Source: an uncultured Bacteroidota bacterium (GTDB lineage: Bacteria; Bacteroidota; Bacteroidia; Chitinophagales; Chitinophagaceae). From it: 61,945 nt of DNA. The translations under genes and the position numbers were made by a program. Positions 1 to 9,694 of this stretch are shown one piece after another. Each line of letters begins with the position of its first letter. Position 1 is the first letter of the stretch. Where the stretch lies: assembly GCA_903904855.1 (NCBI GenBank), contig CAIVEH010000164.1, forward strand, positions 1-61,945. Direction: 5' to 3'. Below the pieces are notes generated by a model. It was not told where the DNA came from and did not search any database. It saw nothing but the letters and a program-made list of their open reading frames with translations.

Positions 1-57
1 AAGTATGACGTAACCAAGATAACAATAGTACGCTAAGTACTACATTCGAATGATACG

Positions 58-90
58 GAAACGCGGCTCCCTGGTGGGCCGCGTTTTCAT
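58..90 (+). terminator. Rho-independent terminator
   Basis: A ten-pair stem (bases 58-67 with 78-87, the outermost pair G-T) encloses a ten-base loop and ends in TTTT. The gene it would terminate lies upstream of the window. The group II intron that follows starts at 92, only a few bases past the T run. Confidence 0.8.
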
Positions 91-91
91 T

Positions 92-805
92 GTGTGTCAG
101 GCATGGATATAAGCTATAGGGTGTAAGTCCCGGATACGCTTTACAGTAGGGATTATTAGCCAGGAGCAAGGGTGCCCTTCGCGAGGGGAATCTGAAAGAA
201 GCTGGCGGTCACGTAAGCATACGGGATTTGAGCCAGCGAACAGCAATTGCATACAAGGCGGGGTTATATGGGTGATGTTGCAAAAGAAACAAAAGCCCTT
301 TACTGTACGAAATATAACTACGTAAATGCAGTGGCTAGATGAACGGAAAGCGTATATCCTTACCCTGAGAGATCTGTCGGTAACGTTGGCGGAGGTACGA
401 GAGAGTGTCAAAGCGGCGAACTGGTGGCAGAGTTAAAGATGTCACTGGGTACCGGCAGAAGTCAGCCGAGGTCATAGTAGGGGGGCAACGAACGGCACCG
501 GATGCGTCCGCAAATGCGGCAGTCTCACAAACCTGAAGGACTGAATATTAGAATAAGACGAAGGCATTAGGCGTTTATTGCTTGATGAAGAAGCCGAACC
601 TCATTAGAGAACTACTTGCCTGAAGGTAGGCTGGAAGCTGAGAGTAAATGGCAAGAGGAGCAGAGTCAAGCAGTGCAACAATAAACCGAGACCGTCCTGT
701 TGGAACAACAGCAACCATTATTCTGACAAACCGCCGTATGCCGAACGGCACGTACGGTGGTGTGAGAGGACGGTGAGGGAAATAATCCCTCACCTCCTAC
801 TCGAT
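92..805 (+). mobile_element. ORF-less group II intron
   Basis: This 714-base element reads as a bacterial group II intron RNA. It starts with GTGTG (92-96), matching the GUGYG consensus. The interior has the conserved GGTGTAAGTCC, AGCCAG and AGATCTGTCGGTAACG-type segments of domain I and nearby domains. Domain V is the hairpin at about 731-760, with a CGC triad at 732-734. Domain VI is at about 766-805, with a nine-pair stem (772-780) and a candidate branch-point A at 799, seven bases from the 3' end (CTCGAT). The region that would hold domain IV (about 540-720) is too short and too full of stops for a reverse transcriptase/maturase, so mobility would need a protein supplied in trans. Insertion just past a terminator hairpin is the habit of group IIC introns, but the subclass is inferred. 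Exact ends are set by consensus, plus or minus a few bases. Confidence 0.85.
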
Positions 806-879
806 TTTAGAAAAAGTTGAACCCATTATCCTCAAATGAAATGCATAGTAGGCAGCTAATGCCCATGCATGACAGGGTT

Positions 880-3051
880 TCAGCGCGTTAAACTCATCTC
901 ATCTACCAGCCATCCGGCCCCGCCGAATTTCTCCACTATAAACAATGTATACCTTATATCCACCGATATATTCCTGCATCGGTTCGGATCAAAGTAGTAG
1001 TCGCTCATGGTGCCTTCATAGGCCCGGTCGAAATTGGTGCCTATCAGTTCGCCTTTGGCGTTAAGCACCGGGCTGCCTGAGTTGCCACCCGAAGTATGAT
1101 TGGATGCTGTAAAAGCCAGTGGCATTTTGCCATTTACGCCCCAACGTCCAAAATCACTGGTGCGGTATAGTTCTTTCAGCTTTTTCGGTATAGTAAATAT
1201 ATCCTGCGTGGTATCATCAAGGGCTACGGCTTCACCCAGTGTTGTCTGGAAAGAGTAGGGGGCTGCGCCTTCCGGGTCAAGGCCGCTCACTTTGCCATAA
1301 CTTAGCCTGAGTGTGAGGTTGGCATTGGGGTAGAAAGCCTTGTTTTTCTGCATATTCATCTGTGCTTTCATATAGAGCCGGTCCAGGTAGTGTATACGTG
1401 TATAATATTCTTTCAGCCGTGGAGTTATTTTTTGTTTTCGCAGGGTATTCAGGGCATCATATAGTTGCCAGGCCGGGTCATATTTCAGCCTTACACTGTC
1501 TGCATTGGTAGCATTGGCAGCAAAGTTTTTAAGTAGCTCCTGCGATGCCAGTATGGTTGTGCTGTAAAGGTCATTGGCCCATGTATTGAGGTTTTGGTTA
1601 TGAATCAGGTATTGGGTATTGAATTCTTCGGGAAGCCATGCCGCGCATTTACCGAAGTAGAGCGCCATCATCGATTTGAACACATCCTTATCGGTGGCCG
1701 CATCATAATTTTTATAAAATCCTGCCATCGAACTGACCACTTTGTTTAGGGTATCCTGCAATTCACGGTCTGATAAATGCAGCCGGAAACATTGCACCAT
1801 TCGCTCGAACGATGCGCCCTGCTGAATCAGTTCCACTCCCAGTGCCACTTCCTTGTTATACTGGTCTTCTGTTATGAGTTTATCGGTGCCTTCTGCTTCT
1901 TGTCTTATCTGTTTCAGCAGTGTTTTTACTGATTTGTCTTTTTGTCCATCGGCCCATTTCTGGAAAGACTGCTCAAACGCCTGCTTTTTAGCCGTTACAT
2001 TATTTACCTCAAGCCCCCGCACTTCTCCCTGCCACTTTTTCCAGCCATTAGCTACGCCAGCCCTTTTCGAGGTGTATTTCAAGAAAATTTCCCTGCTTGC
2101 GCTCATGTGCTTAGTCCATACATCCAGCCGGCGGGTACGTGCGGCAATGGCTATAGGGTCATTGATAGCCGAAACCTGTTTCAGTTCGTAGGAAGTGATG
2201 TATTCCTGGGTCGTTCCCGGAAAGCCATATACCATTGTGAAATCTCCTTCCTTGTAGCCACTGCAGTTTATTTTGAAAAACTGGTCGGTATGGTAGGGTT
2301 TATTCTCTTTTGCATAGTCGGCAGGTTTGTTATCTGATCCTGCATAAACCCTGAACATACTGAAATCTCCGGTATGCCTGGGCCACATCCAGTTTTCCAC
2401 ATCGCCGCCAAAAGCGCCTATGCCATTGGGAGGAAAGCCCACCAACCTGATATCGCGGTAAGTTTCGGTAATGGCCACCCAATACTGATTGCCATCATAG
2501 TAGGGTTTTATCGATGCATTCATATGTGTTATTTTTACGTATTCTTTTTCAACAGATGCGATATTTATTGCAATCATGCTGTCCCGCACTGCATCTCCCC
2601 AGGTATCATTTATACCAATCAAAATTTTATCTGATACATTTTCCATTCTCCTTACAAAAGTTACGGTTAGGCCGGGGCAGGGTATTTCCTCGTTTCTGTT
2701 TTTGGCAAAAAAGCCGTTGGCAAAATAATCTTTGTCGGAGCTGCTCAGGCCCTGCACGCTGCCATAGCCACAATGATGGTTGGTCAGTACCAGGCCTTCT
2801 GGAGATATGATTTCGCCCGTACACCCCCGTCCGAACAGAACTACAGCATTGTTAAGGCCAGTGCCGTTTTCATTGTATAATTTTTCAACAGGTAACTGCA
2901 GCCCCCAACTTTTCATGTCTTTCTCCCTGTCTTTCAATGTGGCAGGTATCCACATACCTTCTTTGGCAAATGCGGTACTAATCAATGAGCAGGACCATAA
3001 AATCAATAAACCAATTTGAATTGCAATAGTAAATTTTGGCGTTTTGTACAT
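880..3051 (-). CDS. S46 family dipeptidyl-peptidase (DPP7/DPP11 type)
   Basis: A 723-residue exported serine peptidase that should remove dipeptides from the N-termini of peptides in the periplasm. Residues 1-29 form a signal peptide ending AFA. The family's chymotrypsin-like triad is visible: His in TNHHCGYG (about 92-93), Asp in the PRHTGDF segment, and Ser658 in GGNSGSP. Length matches the family (about 710-730). The residue 18 places after the catalytic Ser is Arg676 (NFDRAYEG). In the characterised enzymes this site is Gly in DPP7 and Arg in DPP11, so preference for Asp/Glu at P1 is inferred. It stands alone, divergent from the surface protein at 3265. Such peptidases feed amino-acid-fermenting and proteolytic Bacteroidota. 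Confidence 0.92.
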   Translation of the reverse strand: MYKTPKFTIAIQIGLLILWSCSLISTAFAKEGMWIPATLKDREKDMKSWGLQLPVEKLYNENGTGLNNAVVLFGRGCTGEIISPEGLVLTNHHCGYGSVQGLSSSDKDYFANGFFAKNRNEEIPCPGLTVTFVRRMENVSDKILIGINDTWGDAVRDSMIAINIASVEKEYVKITHMNASIKPYYDGNQYWVAITETYRDIRLVGFPPNGIGAFGGDVENWMWPRHTGDFSMFRVYAGSDNKPADYAKENKPYHTDQFFKINCSGYKEGDFTMVYGFPGTTQEYITSYELKQVSAINDPIAIAARTRRLDVWTKHMSASREIFLKYTSKRAGVANGWKKWQGEVRGLEVNNVTAKKQAFEQSFQKWADGQKDKSVKTLLKQIRQEAEGTDKLITEDQYNKEVALGVELIQQGASFERMVQCFRLHLSDRELQDTLNKVVSSMAGFYKNYDAATDKDVFKSMMALYFGKCAAWLPEEFNTQYLIHNQNLNTWANDLYSTTILASQELLKNFAANATNADSVRLKYDPAWQLYDALNTLRKQKITPRLKEYYTRIHYLDRLYMKAQMNMQKNKAFYPNANLTLRLSYGKVSGLDPEGAAPYSFQTTLGEAVALDDTTQDIFTIPKKLKELYRTSDFGRWGVNGKMPLAFTASNHTSGGNSGSPVLNAKGELIGTNFDRAYEGTMSDYYFDPNRCRNISVDIRYTLFIVEKFGGAGWLVDEMSLTR

Positions 3052-3264
3052 CTGTTTTTTGATTTGCGGAAATAAATATACACCTTTGCTTACGAAGTTT
3101 TATAGGATTGCCTTATATTAGCGTAAGATTTGAAATTATCTTAACCGGATTATGACTTGTCGGGCCATTATTTTAGTCTGGCATTAATCAGTATATCCTG
3201 ATTGTAGATGGTATATATGCCTGGTGGCAATTGCTCCAGGCAACTAAAAGAAAAATGTTTTCAG

Positions 3265-5379
3265 ATGAAAAAACTGTTACTGCTTTTAATGCTGTTAGTA
3301 CTGTCGCAAGTGAGTAATTTGCGTGCCCAGGTTTTATTTTCAGCCCCTGATACTGTTTGTATCAATCAGCCGGTAACGATTGTTCCCGACAGCAATGCCT
3401 ATAAAGCTTCATCCTATTACTGGGGATTTTGCTCCGGCTATCTGATGGATGCTCCGACAGGTACCAATCTTGGTAACAAATTCAACTTTCGTATTCCTGC
3501 AGGTATTGATATTGCCTACGATCAGGGCAATTATTTCGGTTTTGTACTTAACTCTAAAACAAGTGAATTTTTACGCCTTAACTTTGGTAACAGCCTCACA
3601 AATACTCCTTCCGTAACAAATTTCGGTAACCTCGATAATGGATTAGTTAAAAATCCAACCTCGATGTATATCCTTAAAGATACTGTTTCTCACTTTTGGT
3701 ACATTTATGTTACAGGCGGTTTTACACAGGCTACATCAGCCATTGGCCGTATCGATTTTGGGCGTAACCTCAATAATCCTCATCCAAATGTGGCTAATTT
3801 TGGTAATTATGACGGTATTCTCAATGGCCCTAAAGGCATCTTTGTTGCTCAGGATTCAGACTATAACTGGTATGGCTATGTAGTGAACCATAATACCAGT
3901 GAACTGATCAGGCTCGATTTTACTTTCAATGAATCTAATACCCCTCAGTTATACAATTATGGCAACATAAGCGGTTCTGTTCTGGGTGCACCTACCGATC
4001 TGGCTGCGGTTTATGATAATCCAAACCATGCATGGCACTTTTTTATTACCAATGAGGGTGTTAGTAGTTCTGTTGCAAGGTTAGACCTTGGTCCGTCTCT
4101 TGCGCCATCCAATATTTCCGGTGTAACAATTAATGATGGCACTCCGACCCCCGGCTCCAGTACTTTCCAGTACCGAATCGATCAACCATCATCCATTACG
4201 ATTACCAAGGATTGCGGAAATTATTACTTATACGTTACCGACAGCACTACCAGTCAGCTCATTGGCATTCAGATGACTTCACTGGTAGGCCCGTACAATG
4301 CTGTAGATTACAACAACATCGGGTTTATGAATTTCCCTTCATCTATTTCTACTGTACTCAGAGACCATGATAATCTGTATTGTTTTGTGGCTAACCCTGC
4401 CGACAGTACTTTAACCCGCATTAATATTCAGCAGTGTTTCAATTCAAGTATTCCATCTTATACCCAGCTGGTACCACCGGTTTATAAGTATAATGCTCCT
4501 GGCGTTTACAATATCTATTGTGTAATTAACGATGGCAAGCCCAATATGGAAACCTACTGCAAACCTATTACCGTATTGCCTTATCCGCCTATTTATATGA
4601 ACAATGATACTATGATTTGCCAGGGAGATACGGCTAAATTATATGCTATTTCGACACTGGCTGATTCAATCAGGTGGCAGGCTGTTTACAATATCGATAC
4701 CACTTACCTACGTCGAGACTCTGTAAGGGTTTATCCAAACCATACATCTTCTTACCCTGTAGTTTTATATTATCCGTTTGGCTGTATTGTAGATACTTCC
4801 ATAAAGGTATATGTAAGCAAAATAAAAGCCGATGCAGGCCCCGACCGCTGGTTAAATGACGGCGCTTCTACAATCCTCGGAGGGCCCTTCACTACATTGT
4901 TCGATTCGAGCTATGGCGCGGATTATACCTACAACTGGCAGCCATTCCAGTACCTCAATGATTCCAGCGTAACTAACCCTACTGCCAATCCACCGTTTGA
5001 TTTTACTTATGTGCTCACTGTTTCTGATGTTATAATGGCGAAAAATGGTAAACCAGTCACCTGCGAAAGTAAAGATACTGTTACCGTTCATATCAATTGC
5101 GATAATATTTATCTGCCCAATGCCTTTGCCCCCAATGGTACCAACCCGCTCACCAACAAGTTCGGTATTCTGAATAAACAGATAGTGCAGCTCAACTCAT
5201 TGACTATATACAACCGATGGGGTGCAGAAGTATTCCAGACCACTGATCCTGCAAAGAGTTGGGATGGCACCTACAACAGCCAGCCTGCCGAAGCGGGTGT
5301 TTATGTATGGGTGGCCGATGGCTACTGTATCAATGGTAAGAGGTTTACCCGGTCAGGTAATGTAACGTTGTTGCGGTAA
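3265..5379 (+). CDS. Surface protein with propeller-like repeats and gliding-motility C-terminal domain
   Basis: A secreted protein of 704 residues from the ATG at 3265. That start is preferred over an in-frame upstream one because it opens directly into a signal peptide (MKKLLLLLMLL... RAQ). The first half holds about five repeats of 55-65 residues with the pattern LxxLxFGxxxxNxPxxxNFGN, suggesting a beta-propeller. A PKD-like region follows. The last 85 residues (LPNAFAPNG... IYNRWG... SWDGTYN... GVYVW) are the gliding-motility-associated C-terminal (CHU_C, type B) domain used for T9SS export. The role is unknown; adhesion or surface binding is possible. The gene 12 bases downstream may be co-transcribed. 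Confidence 0.85.
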   Translation: MKKLLLLLMLLVLSQVSNLRAQVLFSAPDTVCINQPVTIVPDSNAYKASSYYWGFCSGYLMDAPTGTNLGNKFNFRIPAGIDIAYDQGNYFGFVLNSKTSEFLRLNFGNSLTNTPSVTNFGNLDNGLVKNPTSMYILKDTVSHFWYIYVTGGFTQATSAIGRIDFGRNLNNPHPNVANFGNYDGILNGPKGIFVAQDSDYNWYGYVVNHNTSELIRLDFTFNESNTPQLYNYGNISGSVLGAPTDLAAVYDNPNHAWHFFITNEGVSSSVARLDLGPSLAPSNISGVTINDGTPTPGSSTFQYRIDQPSSITITKDCGNYYLYVTDSTTSQLIGIQMTSLVGPYNAVDYNNIGFMNFPSSISTVLRDHDNLYCFVANPADSTLTRINIQQCFNSSIPSYTQLVPPVYKYNAPGVYNIYCVINDGKPNMETYCKPITVLPYPPIYMNNDTMICQGDTAKLYAISTLADSIRWQAVYNIDTTYLRRDSVRVYPNHTSSYPVVLYYPFGCIVDTSIKVYVSKIKADAGPDRWLNDGASTILGGPFTTLFDSSYGADYTYNWQPFQYLNDSSVTNPTANPPFDFTYVLTVSDVIMAKNGKPVTCESKDTVTVHINCDNIYLPNAFAPNGTNPLTNKFGILNKQIVQLNSLTIYNRWGAEVFQTTDPAKSWDGTYNSQPAEAGVYVWVADGYCINGKRFTRSGNVTLLR

Positions 5380-5390
5380 GAAATAATATT

Positions 5391-5687
5391 ATGGCAGGCT
5401 ATCTTTTCCAGTTAGAACTTCCTGTATTCACCGATCAGATTGCATCTGTTGTGCCCAGGCACAGAGAGCATATCAATACACTTTTTGCCAAAGGCCGGAT
5501 TCTCTCTTACAGCGTATCTGTGAACCGCAACTTTATATGGTGCGTTATCAATGCTGAAGACGAACAGGAAGCCATGGAAATGGTAGTATCTTTTCCGCTT
5601 TTTCCCTACTTTACCGATGTAACCTGCCACCCGCTACTGTTTCATAATGTGCTACCCGCTGCTATGCCAGGCATATCATTAAACTGA
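5391..5687 (+). CDS. Small muconolactone isomerase-like protein
   Basis: A 98-residue protein starting 12 bases after the preceding stop and probably co-transcribed with it. Its layout (a conserved HREHINTLFAKGRILSYSVS block, then ED.QEAMEMVVSFPLFPYF, then a hydrophobic PLLFH strand) resembles the small ferredoxin-like alpha/beta folds of the YCII/muconolactone isomerase type. There is no signal peptide, so it should be cytoplasmic. No catalytic role is evident, and the link to the surface protein upstream is only positional. Confidence 0.7.
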   Translation: MAGYLFQLELPVFTDQIASVVPRHREHINTLFAKGRILSYSVSVNRNFIWCVINAEDEQEAMEMVVSFPLFPYFTDVTCHPLLFHNVLPAAMPGISLN

Positions 5688-6277
5688 TTTCAGACAGCCT
5701 GTATATTTTTGATGGCACATAGGTTTTTTGGGTGCCTGCATTTTGCTGCTATTAAGCACCATTAGCACCTATCAGGTTTGGATAACTTAGTGCATCAGAG
5801 CAATACTAAACATTTACTTAATGGATGGTCATGGCAATGAATGAACCCTTCTGCCTTAGTGAAGCATTCTAAGAAAATAATGGAAATATTTTGCCATCAT
5901 CATCTGTCATATACTCCGATTTATTTAACTTGATGGGCCGGGCGATTATATGCGTGTAGCCCACTTCAAAGTAACCGATAACAAAAGATTGGGACACATT
6001 CGATGCTACGGCTCTGCTGGCTGGTTTATTAAATACTATTTCAACAAACAAACACCATAACCCCCGTTGACAAACCTCAAACTCCGGGAGAATGAGTTAG
6101 TGCCTGATTACAGGTTCCGAGGCTACTTGTAGCGGCATTACAGGCGCTTGGCTGGAGGTTGTCACAATGGAAAGGCAGGCCTGAACCCTCAACGATAGTA
6201 GCTCTCCCGATATGGATTCAAACATTAAAAATTACCCATCCCGAAATGAAAAAAAATCTCGAAAGTTTGATGGAACA
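5688..6277. other. Intergenic region with an imperfect inverted repeat
   Basis: About 590 bases without a convincing gene. The one ORF of 60 codons (minus strand, 5869-6051) has no family features. Bases 6067-6078 (TTGACAAACCTC) and 6155-6167 (GAGGTTGTCACAA) are imperfect inverted repeats about 100 bases apart. The sequence between them has further short pairings (for example GCTAC/GTAGC). It could be a small non-autonomous element or a structured RNA; nothing more can be said. Confidence 0.35.
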
Positions 6278-7795
6278 TTATCTTTCCACACTCTTCCAGA
6301 TTAATTCATTCAGTTTTTCCGGATCAGTAATCAAACTAGCACGGTAAAGCGGCACAGCCTGCCACATATGGGTAGCCGGATTCATTTTCTCAATGGCTGC
6401 CTCCCAGATTATTTTTTTGGCCATAGTTACAATATATATATTGCTGTATGGGTTGCAGGTGGAGATGAGCATAGATTGGTCGGGCAATTCAATCGCATTG
6501 CCGCCTGAAGTAGCAGGCTGATTCTGGCGCGATGCATTTAATTTGATGGGTTCCACTGGGCAGGAAAACTCCCATGTTTCAGTTAGTTTTTCTTCATCAC
6601 TGGCAGGTTCTTTCAGCCTGATAACCTTGGGTGCTTCTGTAGAGCTGCAACCATTATCGAACAAGTATAAATAGTCATGCTCCGACCACCTTATGGCATG
6701 TTGGCCGCAAAAAAGGTTATTAACCGTATCGCCTGTTGCTGCATTAATACTGCCATAGGCCTTCACCACCTTACCCGATGGGTAACTGATCTTCAGCACC
6801 TGGCTTATGTTCCGGAAACTCAAATAAATAACATGATGTGCTTCATCAAAATAAAAGGAGTTTTCATGCACATCATTTTGTGCCATTTCGGGATAGGCGC
6901 TCAGATCAATGTTCTCAAAATATTTTCCAGCATCCCAGCTCCACACCAGACTACCGGCAGCATCATATTCCATTAGTTTGCCAAACCTGGGTTTGCGAAG
7001 CATAATACGCCTGTTTTTCACCTTGCCTGTATCTGCTTTTCTCAGTTGCATAATACTGTCCCTGTTTATAGGTGCAGGTCTTTTCGGCACAGGGTCAAAT
7101 CCAAGAGTCATATAATGACCATTGGCAAGCCGGGTAATTTCATGGTGATATCCCTGCAGGGTATCCGTTCTTACTTTACGTCCGTCAGGCCCTTTCCAAA
7201 GTATTTTCCCGTTATAATCTATTTCAAAAACATCTGCCTCAATTAATAAAGTGATTGTTCCGTAGCCTGAAAGTTTAAGATCTCTCACCGCAGCGCTGTC
7301 GCTTTTTACCCCATCTATGTGCGGCAAAAACCAGACAGGTTCCCCGGCCATATCATACAGCGCCCTGGTAGCATCAGCAAAAAAATAACCATCCTTATAT
7401 TTTTCAGCCTTATGCTTTATCGTCATCCTGTATGCCGGAGTATCTATGAACGGACCTGTGCCTGTGGAAAAATGATGCACCTTGCCGGGAGCAACAATTT
7501 TAGAACCCTGAAGCGCCGTAACCCGCCATGAATAAACCTGCCCGAAAGCAGGCACCTTGCCAATTATCCGATTGGTTTTGCCCTTCAGGGTGATGGTAAT
7601 ATGTTTGTCAAAATCGTTACCGGTATAATCCCCTTTGCAGAGTTCGATTTTATAATTGTCGGCCTTTGGCTCAGTGGGAAAGGTGAAACCAATTATCCTG
7701 TAATTCAGTAGAGCGCTATCTGCCGGAAATAACTGGGCCCGGGAATGATTGCTAACCAGCAGAAAACAGAAAATAAAAATGTTGGTAATTCTCAT
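6278..7795 (-). CDS. Arylsulfotransferase (ASST) family protein, copy 1
   Basis: A 505-residue protein with a signal peptide (residues 1-20, ...SRAQ), so periplasmic or exported. Residues 125-480 show the repeated beta-propeller strands of the ASST family, including WxLPHxDGV, GYHHEITRLANGHYM, WSWDAG, DVHENSF, YLSFRN and GKVVKAYG. Positions suggesting the ASST catalytic set (three His and an Arg in the E. coli enzyme) are His217/218, His310, Arg328 and His366. Known members move sulfate between phenolic compounds; the substrate here is unknown, and many Bacteroidota relatives are uncharacterised. The neighbour at 7901 is a close paralogue in the same direction, separated by 105 bases. Confidence 0.8.
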   Translation of the reverse strand: MRITNIFIFCFLLVSNHSRAQLFPADSALLNYRIIGFTFPTEPKADNYKIELCKGDYTGNDFDKHITITLKGKTNRIIGKVPAFGQVYSWRVTALQGSKIVAPGKVHHFSTGTGPFIDTPAYRMTIKHKAEKYKDGYFFADATRALYDMAGEPVWFLPHIDGVKSDSAAVRDLKLSGYGTITLLIEADVFEIDYNGKILWKGPDGRKVRTDTLQGYHHEITRLANGHYMTLGFDPVPKRPAPINRDSIMQLRKADTGKVKNRRIMLRKPRFGKLMEYDAAGSLVWSWDAGKYFENIDLSAYPEMAQNDVHENSFYFDEAHHVIYLSFRNISQVLKISYPSGKVVKAYGSINAATGDTVNNLFCGQHAIRWSEHDYLYLFDNGCSSTEAPKVIRLKEPASDEEKLTETWEFSCPVEPIKLNASRQNQPATSGGNAIELPDQSMLISTCNPYSNIYIVTMAKKIIWEAAIEKMNPATHMWQAVPLYRASLITDPEKLNELIWKSVER

Positions 7796-7900
7796 AATGA
7801 ATAACGATAGAAGATGAAGAGTAAAAGTAATGTAATTTTATTTATTTAAATGCCCCCAGACTATCGCTATAGTGAATTAATAACAGGATTTGTCGCTCAT

Positions 7901-9427
7901 CTATTTTTCAATACCATTCCAGATCAGGTTTTCCAGCTGTTCACTATCTTGTATAATGCTGGCCCTGTAAAGCGGTGATGGTTGCCATAAATTGCCTGCC
8001 GGATTCATTTTTTCAATTGAGGCATGCCAGAGTATTTCTTTATCCTTCGAAACAATAAATATGCTGCTATAAGGGCTGCATGTGGAAACAAGCAAAGACT
8101 GATCGGGCAATTCGACAACATTACCACCCGATGTCAGCTGCTTTCTTTCATGTGGCAATTTCAGGTTCGTATTTTCAGCCGGACAGGTGAATGACCAGAT
8201 TTTAGCCAGTGTATCTTTAGCAGTTACCGGTTCCCTGAGCTTGATAACTTCCGGCAGTTCAGAGATATCGCAGCCATTATTGAACAGGTATAAATAACCA
8301 TTATCGGAAGCCTTGCAGGCATGCTGACCGCAAAATAAATTATTGAACGAACCGTTGGGTGATTGGTCTATACTGCCATATGCCTTCAGAACCTTACCAG
8401 ACGGGTAACTGATCTTTAATACCTGGCTGAGATTGCGGAAACCTACATAAATTACCTTGTTTGGCTCATCAAAATAAAAGGAGTTTTCGTGTACATCACT
8501 TTGAGCGCCGCCATTATAATTCTTGTAAGGGGTCAGGTCTATGCTGGTAAAATATTTGGCAGCTTCCCAGCTCCATACTTCATTACCAGCCTCGTCATAT
8601 TCCAATAAATTTCCATATCTGGGCTTTCTCATACTAGTTCGCAAACTTTGAGCTTTGGAGGTATCTGATCTCATTGCCCGCATTATACTATCTCTGTTTA
8701 CTGACATTGTTCTCTTGAGCACAGGCTCAAATCCAAGCGACATATAATGCCCATTTGAAAGCCTTGTCATCTCGTGATGGTAGCCCTGCAGCGTATCAGA
8801 CTTTATTTTTCGGCCACTTGGCCCCCTCCACAATATCTTGCCGTTATAATTGACCTCAAAAATGTCGCCTTCGAGCAAAAAAGTAATAGTGCCTTTGCAG
8901 GATAGCTTTAAGTCGCGCACTGCTGCATTATCTCTTTGTACCCCCTCCAGTGGTGGCAGATACCATACAGGCTGGCCCTTCATATTGTATAACGCCCTGG
9001 TGGCGTCAGTGAATATATAAGCATCTTTAAACTTCTCAGCCTGATGGGTTATTTCCATCCGGTGCCGGGCAGTATCAAGAAAATTTGAAGTACCTGTAGA
9101 AAAATAATGAACAGGGCCAGTGGAAACAATTTTGGAATTTTTATAGGCTATTACCCGCCAGCAATAGGAAGATCCAAATGTCGGGACTTCAGCTATTATC
9201 CTGTTTGATTTACCATTAACGGCTGTAATGATAGATTTCCCGAATTCTCCACCTGATTTCTTGCCCGACTCGATTTCTAATTTGTAATTATTGGCTTTTG
9301 GATCAGATGGAAATGTAAAACCAATAATTCTGTAATTAAGCACGGAACTATCAGCTGGAAACAGTTGTGAACAAGCAGGGAAAGAATATAGCAGGCAATA
9401 CGATAAAACAATAAAAACATTTCGCAT
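7901..9427 (-). CDS. Arylsulfotransferase (ASST) family protein, copy 2
   Basis: A 508-residue paralogue of the downstream gene, clearly from a tandem duplication: long stretches such as YRIIGFTFP, LQGYHHE, DVHENSFYFDE and ISYPSGKV are shared. It has an N-terminal signal sequence (residues 1-21, FPACSQ) in which Cys19 might serve as a weak lipobox. The His/Arg set of the family is kept (GYHHEM, DVHENS, GFRN, CGQHA). Divergence is spread along the whole length, so both copies look functional. It is transcribed first of the pair, and the promoter region is shared with the divergent repeat protein at 9695. Function beyond the family assignment is unknown. Confidence 0.8.
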   Translation of the reverse strand: MRNVFIVLSYCLLYSFPACSQLFPADSSVLNYRIIGFTFPSDPKANNYKLEIESGKKSGGEFGKSIITAVNGKSNRIIAEVPTFGSSYCWRVIAYKNSKIVSTGPVHYFSTGTSNFLDTARHRMEITHQAEKFKDAYIFTDATRALYNMKGQPVWYLPPLEGVQRDNAAVRDLKLSCKGTITFLLEGDIFEVNYNGKILWRGPSGRKIKSDTLQGYHHEMTRLSNGHYMSLGFEPVLKRTMSVNRDSIMRAMRSDTSKAQSLRTSMRKPRYGNLLEYDEAGNEVWSWEAAKYFTSIDLTPYKNYNGGAQSDVHENSFYFDEPNKVIYVGFRNLSQVLKISYPSGKVLKAYGSIDQSPNGSFNNLFCGQHACKASDNGYLYLFNNGCDISELPEVIKLREPVTAKDTLAKIWSFTCPAENTNLKLPHERKQLTSGGNVVELPDQSLLVSTCSPYSSIFIVSKDKEILWHASIEKMNPAGNLWQPSPLYRASIIQDSEQLENLIWNGIEK

Positions 9428-9537
9428 GTTCAGAATGATGGTAAAGGGTAAAAGTACTATAAATCAGGTTATTTTTTTTACAGTGGCCAATTTGCGTATT
9501 GAATAAATATTTATGTCAAAAATCGGAATTACACTTG

Positions 9538-9565
9538 TTTGAATTTTCAATTAATATTATCTTTG
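9538..9565 (+). promoter_or_regulatory. Bacteroidota-type promoter
   Basis: TTTG (9538-9541) and TATCTTTG (9558-9565) match the -33 TTTG and -7 TAnnTTTG elements of Bacteroidota housekeeping promoters, with 16 bases between them. Transcription would give the gene at 9695 a leader of about 120 bases. Confidence 0.55.
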
Positions 9566-9694
9566 TAGGGTTGACCAATTCAGATTTCAGCAAAAAATAA
9601 TAAGTTGATGCATAATAGTAATGTTATGTGCTATTGCTGTATGAATTAAAACCAATACTCGGGAAGTAAAATATTGAATTCTGTTAAAATAATA

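Noticed and set aside
1-57. Possible tRNA or gene end at the window start
   Set aside because: No cloverleaf and no convincing frame; too little sequence is visible.
97-793. Two minus-strand ORFs of 104 and 72 codons inside the intron
   Set aside because: They lie antisense to conserved intron RNA structure and have no protein family features.
5869-6051. 60-codon minus-strand ORF
   Set aside because: No family features, no ribosome or promoter signals, and it lies in an AT-rich gap.
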